Assembly (NCBI GenBank): GCA_027943335.1
Contig: BSBK01002051.1
Coordinates: 38,501-102,500, forward strand
Source of the DNA: Chamaecyparis obtusa
Lineage: Eukaryota; Streptophyta; Pinopsida; Cupressales; Cupressaceae
Direction: 5' to 3'
Length of the DNA stretch: 64,000 nucleotides
The translations under genes and the position numbers were made by a program. Positions 11,303 through 22,187 of this stretch are shown here, piece after piece (position 1 is the first letter of the stretch; the number at the start of each line of letters is the position of its first letter). The notes beneath the pieces were generated by a model. The model was given only the letters and a program-made list of their open reading frames with translations, searched no databases and had not been told where the DNA came from.

Positions 11303-12784
11303 ATCTAGAGCCTTCACCTGCACTTTTTAATGCATATTTAAAGGTTTCATATACCTTTTTGTTGACAATGTACCTTAAATGTTCTTACATCAATTTTTAT
11401 GCCACTGTTAGTTTGTATAACAGATGATGAGTGTACGGTGGTTCTACATCTGTGTGAAATTTCTTTTCGAGAGTTAAAAAATCAATTGATTATATTCAAT
11501 CGAGGGGAAGTCCATTGACATGATCTACTTATTCAGTATAGTCAGACCACCGAAATTACAAGGAGTCTGTACAAAAATCCTGTGCTAGATACTTTCAAGA
11601 GGATTTGGGCTAAAACTATCTGTCTTCAAATCAACTGTGCAACTATTTTTTTGGAATCATTTTGTATATCAAATAATATAATACATACTAATATAAAAAT
11701 TTATATTATAATATTAATGTTATGCTATTATTATTTAATATTAATATTTAAAATGAAATTAATATTAACATAACAAAAATATAATTTAATATGAAACTTG
11801 AATTAATATTAACATAAAAAGAATACAACTTAATATAACACAATTAATATTATTATTAAAAAAATACATTTATTATGATACTTGAATTTGGGAAAAGTGA
11901 CGCAATTGAAATTTCCAAATAGGTGGGTTTTTTCAAATATTTGATTAGGCTTGGTATTTGCTTTGGCATTACCAAACGTGAGTGGTCAACCCTTTAGGCA
12001 TGTCTTAGGAGATGGTACTTGATACCGAGACTTCAACCATGTAGTTGATGACTATTTTTCCACCCAAAATTAATGAAATGAAAAGAGTTTCTTAAAGACA
12101 TTATCAGCTTTCCATCGATATAATTGCTGTCAAATTTTGAGTTATGTAAGTAATTATTACTTATTTTTCAATTGAGTTATCTTTAAAGTTGTAATTGACA
12201 TACTGATTGAAAAAAAACTATAACTTTCAAACCGTTTAACCTTTTTGAAATGTGAAACATGCGTCACATTCTATGCTTCGGCTACTATAAGAAAAAAAAA
12301 AAGTTTTGAATTTGGTAAAATTTTGAATTAGTTAAGGTGGTCAAACATGAAAGTTTTCTTATTCTGAAAAAGTTGTAGCAGAAAATTCATAATTAATTAT
12401 TTATTTGACCAAAAATTACAAAAAATATGCGTCACATCTGAGCATGAGTCTACTACCTATATCTAGAATCTTGAGAAAATATATCATCATTTGATTATGA
12501 TTAAGGTGGTCAGACATACATGTACTCTTTATCTTTTCTCTAAAATTTTTGTAGTACTACATTAAAATCTAAAATTTTAAACAATTAGACAAAAAAAATT
12601 TCAAACAAGGGCTAGTAGTTTAGAAAATAAATTCAATTTCCTATAGATTCTACTCTTACAAATTTTTCACATAAGGTTCATAAGATGTTCAACCTTTTAC
12701 ATCAAGTTGACTAACCCTAATTTTCTAATTTTTCATTGCCACTTAAGGCCATAGTTTGGTATACAATGATCCTGCACATACCCA
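11301..12784. other. AT-rich spacer, no gene
   Basis: There is no coding similarity. About 11640-11880 is dominated by ATTAATATTAA words. About 12240-12560 holds a degenerate tandem duplication with a period near 167 bp: ATGCGTCACAT words near 12260 and 12427, and TTAAGGTGGTCA(A/G)ACAT words near 12334 and 12502. Confidence 0.5.
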
Positions 12785-13672
12785 AGAAAATTGTTAGATT
12801 GCATGGATTACCGAGGAGTATCATCTCTGACCGAGATAGTAAGTTTGTTGGATACTTTTGGAAGACTCTTTGGAGAAATTTGGGTACTGAGTTGAAATAT
12901 AGTTCTACATTTCACCCACAAACCAATGGACAGACAGAAGTTGTGAACAGAAGTTTGGAAAATCTTTTAAGATGTTTAGTTGGAGATACACCAAGTAATT
13001 GGGATTATGTGTTGGCACAAGCAGAGTTTTCATACAATAATTCAGTGAATAGGAGTATTGGAGAAACACCATTTGAGATTGTGAATGGCATACAACTGAG
13101 AGGTATATCAAATTTGAGAGACATTGCTGATGAAAGAAAGAGAAGTGTTGAAGGAGTAAAATTTGCTGAGTACATGAAGACATTGCATGAAGATGTGAAA
13201 CTTAAGCTGGGAAAGAGTAATCAGAAATACAAAGACAAAGCTGATAGACCAAGGAGACATAAGACTTTTGATGTTGGTGATGAAGTCATGGTTCATTTGA
13301 GAAAAGTCAGATTTCCTGTTGGAACATATGGGAAGCTAAAGATGAAGAAGTTTGGACCTTGCAAGATTTTGAGAAAATTTGACAGTGGAAATGCATATGA
13401 AGTTGAGTTACCTGATGACATGGATATATCACCTATTTTCAACATTATTGATTCATATGAGTTTCATGAACTTGAAGAATACATGGTAGTACCGATAGAT
13501 TATCCTAAGAAGTAGAATGAAGAAGTTGAGCAGATTTTGGGGCAAAGAATTGGTAGAAGTACAAGAGGAAAATAGTATATTGAATATTTGGTAAAGAGGA
13601 AGAACAAACTGATTGAAGACAGTTCATGGATTTCATAGTCTAAGTTGGATGCAGCTTGGATCATACCTACTA
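12785..13672 (+). pseudogene. Truncated Ty3/chromovirus integrase with chromodomain remnant
   Basis: This is the C-terminal half of a Ty3-type integrase. It has the second catalytic Asp block (SDRDSKFVGYFW) and the catalytic Glu block ([20 protein letters not shown]). A C-terminal segment with [12 protein letters not shown] follows, typical of chromovirus integrase. After a stop at 13513-13515, the frame continues as a chromodomain-like segment (GRSTRGK, YLVKRK, DSSW) with two further stops. Everything upstream of IVRLHGLP is missing, so the element is 5'-truncated at about 12785, where it meets unrelated AT-rich DNA. It is related to, but clearly diverged from, the integrases of the array at 18030-38568. 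It is non-functional. Confidence 0.9.
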
Positions 13673-13711
13673 TATGATTCAGAGAATAATTTCAAATTAA
13701 CCCCAGGTGTC

Positions 13712-14310
13712 TGATGCAGGAGCATCTCAGGTCTTTGGCAATCTTGTGTCACCAAAAACATATTTGAGTTTGTTTGTGTTGCTGGGTTCCTACTTTGACC
13801 GAGTTAGTTTGGTGTTGCTTAGTTTTCTTTGTTTTTTGATGTTGGTCGGTTATCTCTCTGGTGCTGAGTGAATTTCCCTGGCGTTCGGTTGGCTTTGCTT
13901 ACCGATGGGTTTCTTTCAATTTCTGTTGAGGCTGAATTGTGCATTTAATTTGGGTCACAGATTTAATGTTGGTATCGATTATTGGGAAGCATGTGGACCT
14001 AGATCTAGTTGTCCCTTCTGTTGATTGTGGATCTGAAGGTTGACTTAGTTTGATAGCCTCTTGTATATATGTAGTTCTTTGGGTTGGAGTTTGTGAGTCA
14101 GTTTGGAGAAAAAGATAGAAGATAGAAGATTAGAGATTGTTCACAGATCTTCGCATGTTTGAGAACTTATGTAATTCATTATAATATCTAGCCGAAACCA
14201 GGAAGGCCTTATAGCCTGGCATGTATGAATCTATTTGAAGATAATATAAGAAAGATCTTGCATTCTCTCTCTCACTATTGTGTATTTTTGTTTCCGCATG
14301 TTGTTCTACA
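13712..14310 (+). repeat. 3' LTR of the truncated chromovirus
   Basis: It begins with TGATGCAGGAGCATC, the same 15 bases that open the five LTRs of the array downstream, and then diverges. A TATA-like TGTATATATG lies near 14060-14070. The proposed end is TTCTACA at 14310, where copia A sequence takes over, giving a 599-bp LTR with TG..CA ends. The 5' copy of this LTR is absent, so the right boundary cannot be confirmed by comparison and no target duplication can be tested. Confidence 0.65.
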
Positions 14311-14344
14311 AGGTGGACCTGGTAGGATGTGCCATTTCTTGGCC

Positions 14345-14616
14345 CAACCAGATTGTTTACATCCCAATTCTCCTAACAATCATTGTAGCCATATCATCTG
14401 TTTGGCTCCCTCAGTCAGAGCAACATATTCATCCTCGGTAGAAGAAAGAGAAAATACATGTTGCTTACAAGAGGCCCAACTAATCGTTGCCCCAAAAAAT
14501 GTAAACACATAACCAGTAGTAGATTTTTGTTCATCTAAGTCTCCATCCATATCAAAATCAACATAACCACGAAGTTGGATTTCTCTCCTAGTAAACCATA
14601 AAGCATAAGAAGAAGT
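14345..14616 (-). pseudogene. Copia A RNase H fragment
   Basis: Minus-strand translation gives a Ty1-copia RNase H core: GTSSYALWFTRREIQLRGY, then DFDMDGDLDEQKSTTGYVF, ISWAS and SLSSTEDEYVALTEGAKQ. The catalytic Asp of the usual GYxDSD motif is present (GYVDFD). A stop follows MIWLQ. Similarity to copia proteins fades about 30 nt further on, before the junction with the adjacent LTR, so the C-terminal RNase H and the 3' LTR of copia A are missing. Confidence 0.85.
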
Positions 14617-17427
14617 ACCTTGTTAGTCCATTTTCCAGTCATAGCAAAAATCCTTTGAAAATGACCTCTTCCCTGCAAATGTTTTCTTGAAATGTCCTGC
14701 CCTGTGTTCTTCATGCTGTCACCTTGCTCTAGTCCAAATTGCACGTGTTGAATTGCAAAACCCTGAAAGTTGTTCAGGTTCTGAGGTCTGCTGGAAATCA
14801 TTTCAAAATCTGCCTATGTGTCAAAAACTCACAATGTTTTTAAAATCCATGTTGTTTTCAACCTTGTGCTTCCTATTTTGTGCCCTTGTCCTTTGGCATC
14901 GAAAACTCTGTGTGTTTTCGGTCATTCTCTGTGTCGAATTCTTTGTGTGTTTTTGACCTTGGTCCTAACTGCGCAGGTGCGATGGATGGTGGGGCCCAGT
15001 CCTTGCAGGGTTTCTTGTCACTCATTCTTTAGATTTTTTGGTGGTTATGTCTTCATTCCATGACTTGGTGACTTGTGGTTATCTCCTGGTAACTATTTTT
15101 TGGTGGTTAATCCCTTAACATTCAGTGACTTGGCAGGTGGTCTATTTCTCTTTAGTCGCGTAATCTCTTCATTCTTGGCAGTTAGCGGCTAGCATCTCAT
15201 GACCTGGCGGGCGGTTTATCACATGGTCACTGAGTGATTGGTAGTTAGTTGGTGGGCTTGGTATTTCTTGAGTGGAGTAACAATGCAGATGAGATCTACG
15301 GTTACCGCATCATCGTGAGGAATATTCCTCCCCTTTGTGATCATGCGACCCCCGTTCGATCTTCCCAAAAGGTAAGGCTTTTCTCAGCGGTGGGTCCTGT
15401 GTCAGGTGACTCGATAATTGTAGTGAATGGCATGATGACATGTGGCATCAGGTGGGCCCAGGTGTGGTCTGAGGTTTGGCAGAGTGGATAAAGATCTGGT
15501 AGTGCCGACAAAATTTAATGTGTTCACACGTTTGCGCATTAAAAAGGGTGATTTGCTAGTTCATTTGGCGATTCAGCGAACAGTGGTCACGTGATCGCTA
15601 AGCTTTTTGGTGATGGTGTAAAGTATCTCGCGAACTTGTGAAAGTCCTTTAGTCACTAGTTCACCAGATAGGTGGGGCCGGTGTTTTCGGTGATGAGGTT
15701 TTTCCTGATTGGCTGGCGGGTGAGAAGGTGGCAGTCTCGTGGCCTTGTCGTATGATCGCAAGGGCCACTTTTTAGCTATGTGATCATGCAACAGTTGTTT
15801 GGTCATTGTGGTTGTGGAGTTAGGTGGGTCCACAGTGTCGATGCTGTTGAGATGTTCTTTTTTTGATTGGTTGCTGACTGCTGATTGAGTTGTTGACTTT
15901 CCAAAGGGGCCCGCGACTGTTGTGAATTAAGTGTGATCACCCGATTTTCCAGGAAGGGGAAAGGGATCGACGGCCATGTTTTAAATTTTGTCAAGTGACC
16001 ATTGGGATTTGATTTCAAATTTGTAGAAGTGTTTCCAGCGACAGAGGGTACCATTTTTATGGAATTCAATGCAGAAATGACCCTGTTTGGTGAGAAGCGA
16101 TTGGTTTGCCATTTGCAGTGTGGTCCAGGGTGCCATGAGTGTCTGCGAGGATGTTTTACCGTGTGGGGGAGGACAATTTTTATTGGCTCAAGGTGTTTTG
16201 ATGGTCTGGTCAGACTATTTTTCATGATGAATTTGTGATCCTGGGTACAGATTTGAAGATTTTATCTTTCTTGTGGATCATTCTTTTTTCTGACAGATTG
16301 GTGCTGGTTTTCCCTCCGGCATGTTGTTTTTTGAATTTTGCTATGGTTAGCCATTGTAACCCTAGCCCTAATCACCCATAGCTTGTTGCACTCTCTTTGA
16401 AAATTCCAAGGTGATTATTGGTATAAATGGTAGGTTGTTCAATTTTGTAAGGGTTCCTTCTTTTGTAAATTTTTGAGGAGAATTGGTTCCAAGTGAAAGG
16501 TTCTGTCCTGCAGATTTCTCCTTCTCTCTACATATAGGGTGTTCTTCTTCTCCCATTGCTGGTTCAGGGGAATATAATGCATATTGTAACAAATTTGTCT
16601 TATGTGTGAGAAGTTACTGTTGTCAAGCTATCTCCATTTGAATTCTGGATTCATTAATCATACATCAAGGGTGTTTGATTTTTCTATTTGGACTGCCTAT
16701 GTGCTTGCAAGTGGAGTTGTCTTCGCAGGGATAACTGGTTTAGAGTTAGTGTTTATGTATGTATGAGCTGAGGTGTCAAAGATATGTCATGCTTGTCTTC
16801 CATTGGATGCTGGTTAATGTATTGTCTATTTATAGGTCTCTTCTAAGGGGAGGGTTAAAATCTTTTGAGTGGATAATAACATACTTAAATACATAGGTGG
16901 GTGCTAAGTTGAGGTTTGGTCATGGTGTGTGATTGATGTTAGGCATCAACACATTGAGTATATTATTTCCTTATTTCATAGCTATCCCTTGCAATACTGT
17001 GTTTGACTTTGTGGCCCATTGGAGAAGGCACTGGTCTATCAGAGGCTTAGGGCATCTCAGGGGTCCTTTCAATCCATTTAAAATCATTTCCATTCAAGCC
17101 CACCCTTTCCCTTTCTTACTGTTAGTGTATGTCTCTGGTTATCAGACTCCTTGCATGCAAGCAGGTTATTGCATCAGATTTGGTTTCATTAGGGTACAGG
17201 AGACCTATAAGAGTCTGGTAACTATTCCACAATAATACATCTGCAAGCCTTTCAGTCATCAAGAAGAGTCATGAGTGTGCAGATGAGGCAATACCCACTT
17301 GAGTGATGTGGAGCTCAAAGCAGAAGGAGGATGCCCTCGGTCCTCATCAATTGGCACTTTTTCCCTGTCAGACTTTGGAGTGAAGAGTAACCAATTTGTC
17401 AATCATAGTGTAAACCTAGCACCATGT
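14617..17427. mobile_element. 2.8-kb non-coding insertion in copia A, type unknown
   Basis: Copia A coding sequence stops after ..AFKLV (minus strand, about 17428) and resumes at GTSSYALW (about 14616), so roughly 2.8 kb has been inserted at a codon boundary of the RT/RNase H linker. Read on the minus strand, the insert begins TGTTCCCACATGG and ends GGACTAACA, that is TGTT..AACA, like LTR termini. No 5-bp target duplication is evident, no primer-binding site is seen, and internal frames (for example about 140 codons at 15803-16225, minus) match nothing I recognise. A large solo LTR or a non-autonomous element would fit. Confidence 0.5.
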
Positions 17428-18029
17428 GGGAACAAGTTTAAAAGCCAACATACCTTTCAAGTACCGAAGAATCCATTGAACCGCCTGCCAATGAGTCTTT
17501 CCTAGATTACTCATAAATTTGCTCACAACTCCCATTACATGAGCAATATCCGAAAAAGTACAAACCATTGCATACATAAGGCTGCCAACTACAGATGAAT
17601 ACAGAATATTGTCCATTTCTTTTTTTTCTTCCAGAATTGAAGGACACGTCTTAGAGGAAAAGCAAAAATGATAAGCTAATGGAGTAGAAACTGACTTTGC
17701 ATTTGACATATTAAATATGTCCAAGACTTTCAAAATGTATTTCTCTTGAGATAATCTAATTTCCCATTTTTCTCTATTTCGTATTATATCCATCCCAAGA
17801 ATCTGCTTCGCTACCCCTAAATCTGTCATTACAAAATAGAGAGCCAAATGCTCCTTTAATTCACTAACGATCCGTACACTATTTCCAATAAGCAGCATAT
17901 CGTCAACATAAAGTAATAAAATGATGAACTCACTAGCAGGAAGGCATTTGTAGTAGACACACAGATCTGATTCATAGCGAAAAAATTTTTCCCGAGTCAT
18001 AAAACTATCAAATTTTAGATACCACTACC
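17428..18029 (-). pseudogene. Copia A reverse transcriptase, C-terminal part
   Basis: Minus-strand frame from 18029. After WYLKFDSFM it carries the RT catalytic motif LLLYVDDMLLIG, then LAKQ-type ILGMDI, SQEKYILKVL and SLMYAMVCT..DIAHVMGVVSKFM, and ends in WILRYLKG. This is the palm, thumb and connection region of a Ty1-copia RT (RVT_2). It is the direct continuation of the frame that ends at 38569: the chromovirus array, with one copy of CTACC, sits exactly between them. An in-frame TAG lies at the junction codon. It is non-functional. Confidence 0.9.
18025..18029. other. Target-site duplication, left copy (CTACC)
   Basis: CTACC lies immediately before the first LTR of the array and is repeated at 38569-38573, immediately after the fifth LTR. 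A 5-bp duplication is the hallmark of Ty3 integration. Removing the array and one CTACC restores continuity of the copia A frame. Confidence 0.92.
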
Positions 18030-18877
18030 TGATGCAGGAGCATCCTGGGTGTAAGAGCAATCTTGCATCACCCAAAAATATTTCTGTTTTTATATTCAAT
18101 AAGGGCTATTTTAGTACAGAGCTGCTATTTATGGAAAGTTACTATTTTTGGTAATTTTTGCATGTGCTCAGAATGATCTGATTTCTTTCTTGGAGGTTCA
18201 TTTTGGTCATGTAAGTCTGCCAGTAAAGTTTCATTGCCAGATCAAGTGTATATTGGAAGATATTGAAGATTTTCGGTATTGGCAGCAGGGTACAGAAACT
18301 TTGAACTCAGTTTTGAATGCTTTACAGGCCCTAGATGAGGTCAAAAATTTGGGTGACGAGTGCTTGTGCGAGTCAAGCCTGTAGAGCACTTTGTGGCATT
18401 TCTGAAATGGGGTTATAATAGCCGATCGGGTCAACTGGTGATGACTTATGGTCTTCGGAAGTTGGGCCACCTGAAATGGCAAAAAATAATTTTCTTCAAA
18501 ATTTCTATTCGGGTTTCAAAGGTTATCTTGAGCTGACTATGATGTAATAAAATGTAAAATAAAATAATATTAAATTTGGTCGGCCTTATTGGGTAAAATT
18601 CTGGAACCTTCCCAGGTAGTGGATAATTGTCTATATAAGGAAGGTTGTATTATTGTCTTAGGCAGTTTAGAATAGTCCTGGGTAATAGTTCGAGGCTTTG
18701 TCCTACAGAATATTGTAAGGGAATGCCCATGTGGCTTTGCATATTGTAATTCTGAAAGTTTGTAATTCCACATTTGTGGAGATAATAAGAAGCCAATTTT
18801 TCTGTTCTTGCATATTATTGTTGTTGTTTCTCTTTTCTGTTATACGTTTGTGGTATTAAGCGGAGCACCCTTCATCA
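18030..18877 (+). repeat. Chromovirus LTR1 (outermost 5' LTR)
   Basis: Begins TGATGCAGG and ends CCTTCATCA. It is 848 bp, one T shorter than its sisters in the TCTCTTTTCTG tract. It contains a perfect three-unit heat-shock element TTCTGGAACCTTC at 18599-18611 and a TATA box CTATATAAGG at 18631-18640. Private differences such as GGAGCACCC preceded by AAGC separate it from the other four. Confidence 0.95.
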
Positions 18878-18879
18878 AG

Positions 18880-18890
18880 TGGTATCAGAG
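18880..18890 (+). other. Primer-binding site, unit 1
   Basis: TGGTATCAGAG lies two bases after LTR1 and is complementary to the 3' end of initiator tRNA-Met. The next base is T, where the consensus has C. Confidence 0.85.
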
Positions 18891-18978
18891 TAGGAGTTCT
18901 TGAGTGTGTAAACAGATCACTGACTGTGAGGCAGTTTGCACCAGGACCGTGGCTAGGGTTTCAGCGTGCATCGCGAAA

Positions 18979-20022
18979 ATACCTCCACGAAGGGAACGTG
19001 GCGGAAGAGCTGGTGTTGTAACACCTGAGGTTAGAGAGCTGCAGAGACAAGTGCGAGCATTGCAAGAAGAGATTTGCAGAGGAATGAATCTTAAATGTGA
19101 GAGATGAAAGCGATGATGAAACCGAAGAAGAATATCAAGAAGGAGAAGCTAAAATTGTGAACCAGGAGGAAGAAAGACTTTTTCGGGCGATTTCTAAGAT
19201 TGGAAAAAGACCTAAGATTGAGGTTCCTACATTTTCTAGAAATCTTAACCCAGAAGAATTGATGGACTGGATCAATGAATGTGAGGAGTATTTTGAGTAT
19301 GAAGATGTTGAGGATCCTTATAGGGTCAAATTTGCGAAGGCCAGATTGAAAGGTCATGCGAAGATCTGGTGGCAAAAAATTCAATTGGAGCGAAATAGAA
19401 GAGGGAAAGATAAAATCACAAGATGGGATCGGATGGTGGGAAAATTGAAGCGACAGTTCATTCCTGTTGATTATGAGCTTGACCTACTGAAGAAAATGCA
19501 AAGTTTGAAGCAAGCAGGAAAATCTGTTCAGGAGTATACAGAGGAGTTCTATCGACTCCTCATCAGAACAGGCCATGCCGAAGCTGATAAGGAGAAAGTT
19601 GCCCGATACCTTAATGGGTTAAGGCCAAGCATTCAAGAAGAGTTGAATTTGGTTCGAATGAACAGTATTGAGGAGGCATACCAATTTTCCCTAAAAGTAG
19701 AGGAAAAGCTGAACAAAAAGTTTGAGAGCAGACAAAACGGAAGAGGTTGTGGTGGACGATCTGGCGGACGGTCATATGGTGGCCGAAATGAAGATCCGAA
19801 AAAGAAGGATGAGGCCAGTAGCAGTCAAAATCAGTGAAGAAATAATTCCAATCATTTCCAGGATCAGAATAATAGAGATCAGAGAGGAAGAGGAAGAGGA
19901 CAAGGATCTGGAAGAGGTGGCTTCCGTGGAACATGTTTTCACTGTGGAGAAGAAGGTCATAGGGTGTTTGAATGTCCTCAGCGCCAAGGGAGAACGCACA
20001 GGAGAAATGAAGGCCAGGCCAG
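18979..20022 (+). pseudogene. Chromovirus gag, unit 1 (broken)
   Basis: Gag capsid (Retrotrans_gag type) with the block LKGHAKIWWQ..ERNRRGKDKITRWDRMVGKL, followed by an arginine/glycine-rich tail. The zinc knuckle CFHCGEEGHRVFEC is intact (CX2CX4HX4C). The start codon has become ATA (18979-18981). One extra base near 19093 shifts the frame. A TGA at 19835-19837 replaces an Arg codon (CGA in unit 2) before the zinc knuckle. The coding sequence then runs into the deletion junction at 20023-20029. It is non-functional. Confidence 0.9.
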
Positions 20023-20029
20023 AGTTGCA

Positions 20030-21199
20030 ACAAGATGTGAAGAAGTTTGTACAGAGTTGCAGAGTATGTCAAATGGTGAAAGTAGTGAAGTAGAATACAG
20101 GATTGTACCAGCCATTGCCTATACCAGAGAAGCCTTGGGAGGATATCAGTATGGACTTTGTTATTGGTTTACCGATGACACAGTGGGGACATGATTCAAT
20201 TTTTGTAGTAGTTGACAGATTTTCAAAGATGGCACATTTCATTCCCTGTAAGAAGACTAATGATGCTGTTCATATAGCAGAATTGTTTTTCAGAGAAGTA
20301 GTGAGACTTCATGGTTTGCCAAAGACCATAGTTTCAGATCGGGACACTAAGTTTGTTGGATATTTCTGGCAAACATTGTGGAAGAAGTTGAAGACAGATT
20401 TGAAGTTCAGTTCATCACATCACCCACAGACTGATGGACAGACAGAGGTGGTGAATAGGAGTTTGGAAAATCTGCTGAGATGTTTGGTTGGGGATAAGCC
20501 AACAGGATGGGATTTGATTTTACCATAGGCAGAATTTGCATATAATAATTCTGTCAACAGGAGCACTGGTAAATCACCATTCCAGATTATATATGGAAGT
20601 AGTCCAAGAAATGCATCTGAGTTGAGAAAGATAGATAAAGGAGAAATAAGTAGTGCTGAGACTGAGGATTTTGCAGAACATTTGAAGAACATCCATGGGG
20701 AGGTGAGGAAGCATATTACCAAGATGAATGCACAGTATAAGGCTAAGGCAGATGAGAAAAGGAGGTATAAGGAATTTCAGGTTGGTGATGAAGTCATGGT
20801 TCATTTGCGGAAGGAGCGGTTTCCAGTTGGTACATATAACAAGTTGAAAATGAAGAAGTTTGGACCATGTAAGATATTGAAGAAGCATGATTCAGAAAAT
20901 GCATATGAGGTAGAATTGCCTAGTGAGATGAATATTTCACCAGTGTTTAACATTTTAGATCTGACAGAGTATCATGAAGGAGGTGTTGAAGATGAGATCA
21001 CAAAGCACAGTGGATTATTCTAGCAACTCGTTAAGACACTAAGGAGATCGAAGACATACTGGACAATCGTGTTGGTAGAAGCACAAAGAATAGGACATAT
21101 GAAGAGTATTTGGTCAAATGGAAAGGACGACCTGTAGAAGATTCATCGTGGCTAACAAAGGAGGAGGTTAACCGTCTTGGTTTTCCTCTGCACACCTGA
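20030..21199 (+). pseudogene. Chromovirus integrase and chromodomain, unit 1 (deletion remnant)
   Basis: It starts inside the integrase zinc finger (QQDVKKFVQSCRVCQM), so protease, RT, RNase H and the finger's His residues are gone. The catalytic core is present: Asp in SMDFVIGLP, Asp in SDRDTKF and Glu in GQTEVVNRS. Stops interrupt it at the K-TAG-N position near 20091 and at P-TAG-AEF near 20526. Near the C terminus a short deletion shifts the frame just before the chromodomain. The chromodomain codon that is TGA in the other three units is still CGA here (KGRPVEDSSW). It is non-functional. Confidence 0.9.
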
Positions 21200-21237
21200 G
21201 TCATGACAGGGTCACTTCTCAAATTACCCTGGGTGTC

Positions 21238-22086
21238 TGATGCAGGAGCATCCTGGGTGTAAGAGCAATCTTGCATCACCCAAAAATATTTTTATTTTTA
21301 TATTCAATAAGGGCTATTTTAGTGCAGAGCTGCTATTTATGGAAAGTTACTATTTTTGGTAATTTTTGCATGTGCTCAGAATGATCTGATTTCTTTCTTG
21401 GAGGTTCATTTTGGTCATGTAAGTCTGCCAGTAAAGTTTCATTGCCAGATCAAGTGTATATTGGAAGATATTAAAGATTTTCGGTATTGGCAGCAGGGTA
21501 CAGAAACTTTGAACTCAGTTTTGAAGGCTTTAGAGGCCCCGGATGAGGTCGAAAATTTGGGTGGTGGGCGCTTGCGTGGGTCAAGCCTGTAGAGCGCTTC
21601 GTGGCATTTCTGAAATGGGGTTATAATAGCCGATCGGGTCAACTGGTGATGACTTATGGTCTTCAGAAGTTGGGCCACCTGAAATGGTGAAAAATAATTT
21701 TCTTCAAAATTTTTGTTCAGTTTTCAAAGGTTATCTTGAGCCGACTATGATGTAATAAAATGTAAAATAAAATAATTCTAAGTTTGGTCGGCTTTATTGG
21801 CTAAAATTCTGGAACCTTCCCATGCGGTGGATAATTGCCTATATAAGGAAGGTTGTATTATTGTCTTAGGTAGTTCAGAATAGTCCTGGGTAATAGTTCG
21901 AGGCTTTGTCCTACAGAATATTGTAACGGAATGCCCATGTGGCTTTGCATATTATAATTTTGAAAGTTTGTAATTCCACATTTGTGGAGATAATAAGAAG
22001 CCAATTTTTCTGTTCTTGCATATTATTGTTCTTGTTTCTCTTTTTCTGTTATGTGTTTGTGGTATTAAAGGAAGCACCCTTCATCA
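21238..22086 (+). repeat. Chromovirus LTR2
   Basis: 849 bp, TGATGCAGG..CTTCATCA. It serves as the 3' LTR of unit 1 and the 5' LTR of unit 2. Heat-shock element at 21807-21819, followed by a TATA box CTATATAAGG. Its last 60 bp (ATTGTTCTTG..AAAGGAAGC) match LTR3 and differ from LTR1, LTR4 and LTR5. Confidence 0.95.
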
Positions 22087-22088
22087 AG

Positions 22089-22100
22089 TGGTATCAGAGC
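22089..22100 (+). other. Primer-binding site, unit 2
   Basis: TGGTATCAGAGC lies two bases after LTR2. It is the plant consensus complementary to initiator tRNA-Met. Confidence 0.9.
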
Positions 22101-22187
22101 AGGAGTTCTTGAGTGTGTAAACAGATCACGGACTGTGAGGCAGTTTGCACTAGGACCGTGGCTAGGGTTTCAACACGCATCGTAAAA

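Noticed and set aside
10758..11427. Ser-Leu-rich and Arg-Glu-rich frames up to 190 codons
   Set aside because: Direct translation of (CT)n; no real protein composition.
15573..16225. Minus-strand frames of 86 and 140 codons in the 2.8-kb insertion
   Set aside because: They overlap each other, start in unremarkable context, and show no recognisable domain or compositional bias of a real protein.
14617..17427. Helitron origin of the 2.8-kb insertion
   Set aside because: No TC 5' end, no CTRR 3' end with hairpin and no A/T insertion site were seen.
18148..18384. A frame of 74-78 codons at the same place in all five chromovirus LTRs
   Set aside because: It starts on TTG, has no known domain, and is shared simply because the LTRs are near-identical copies.
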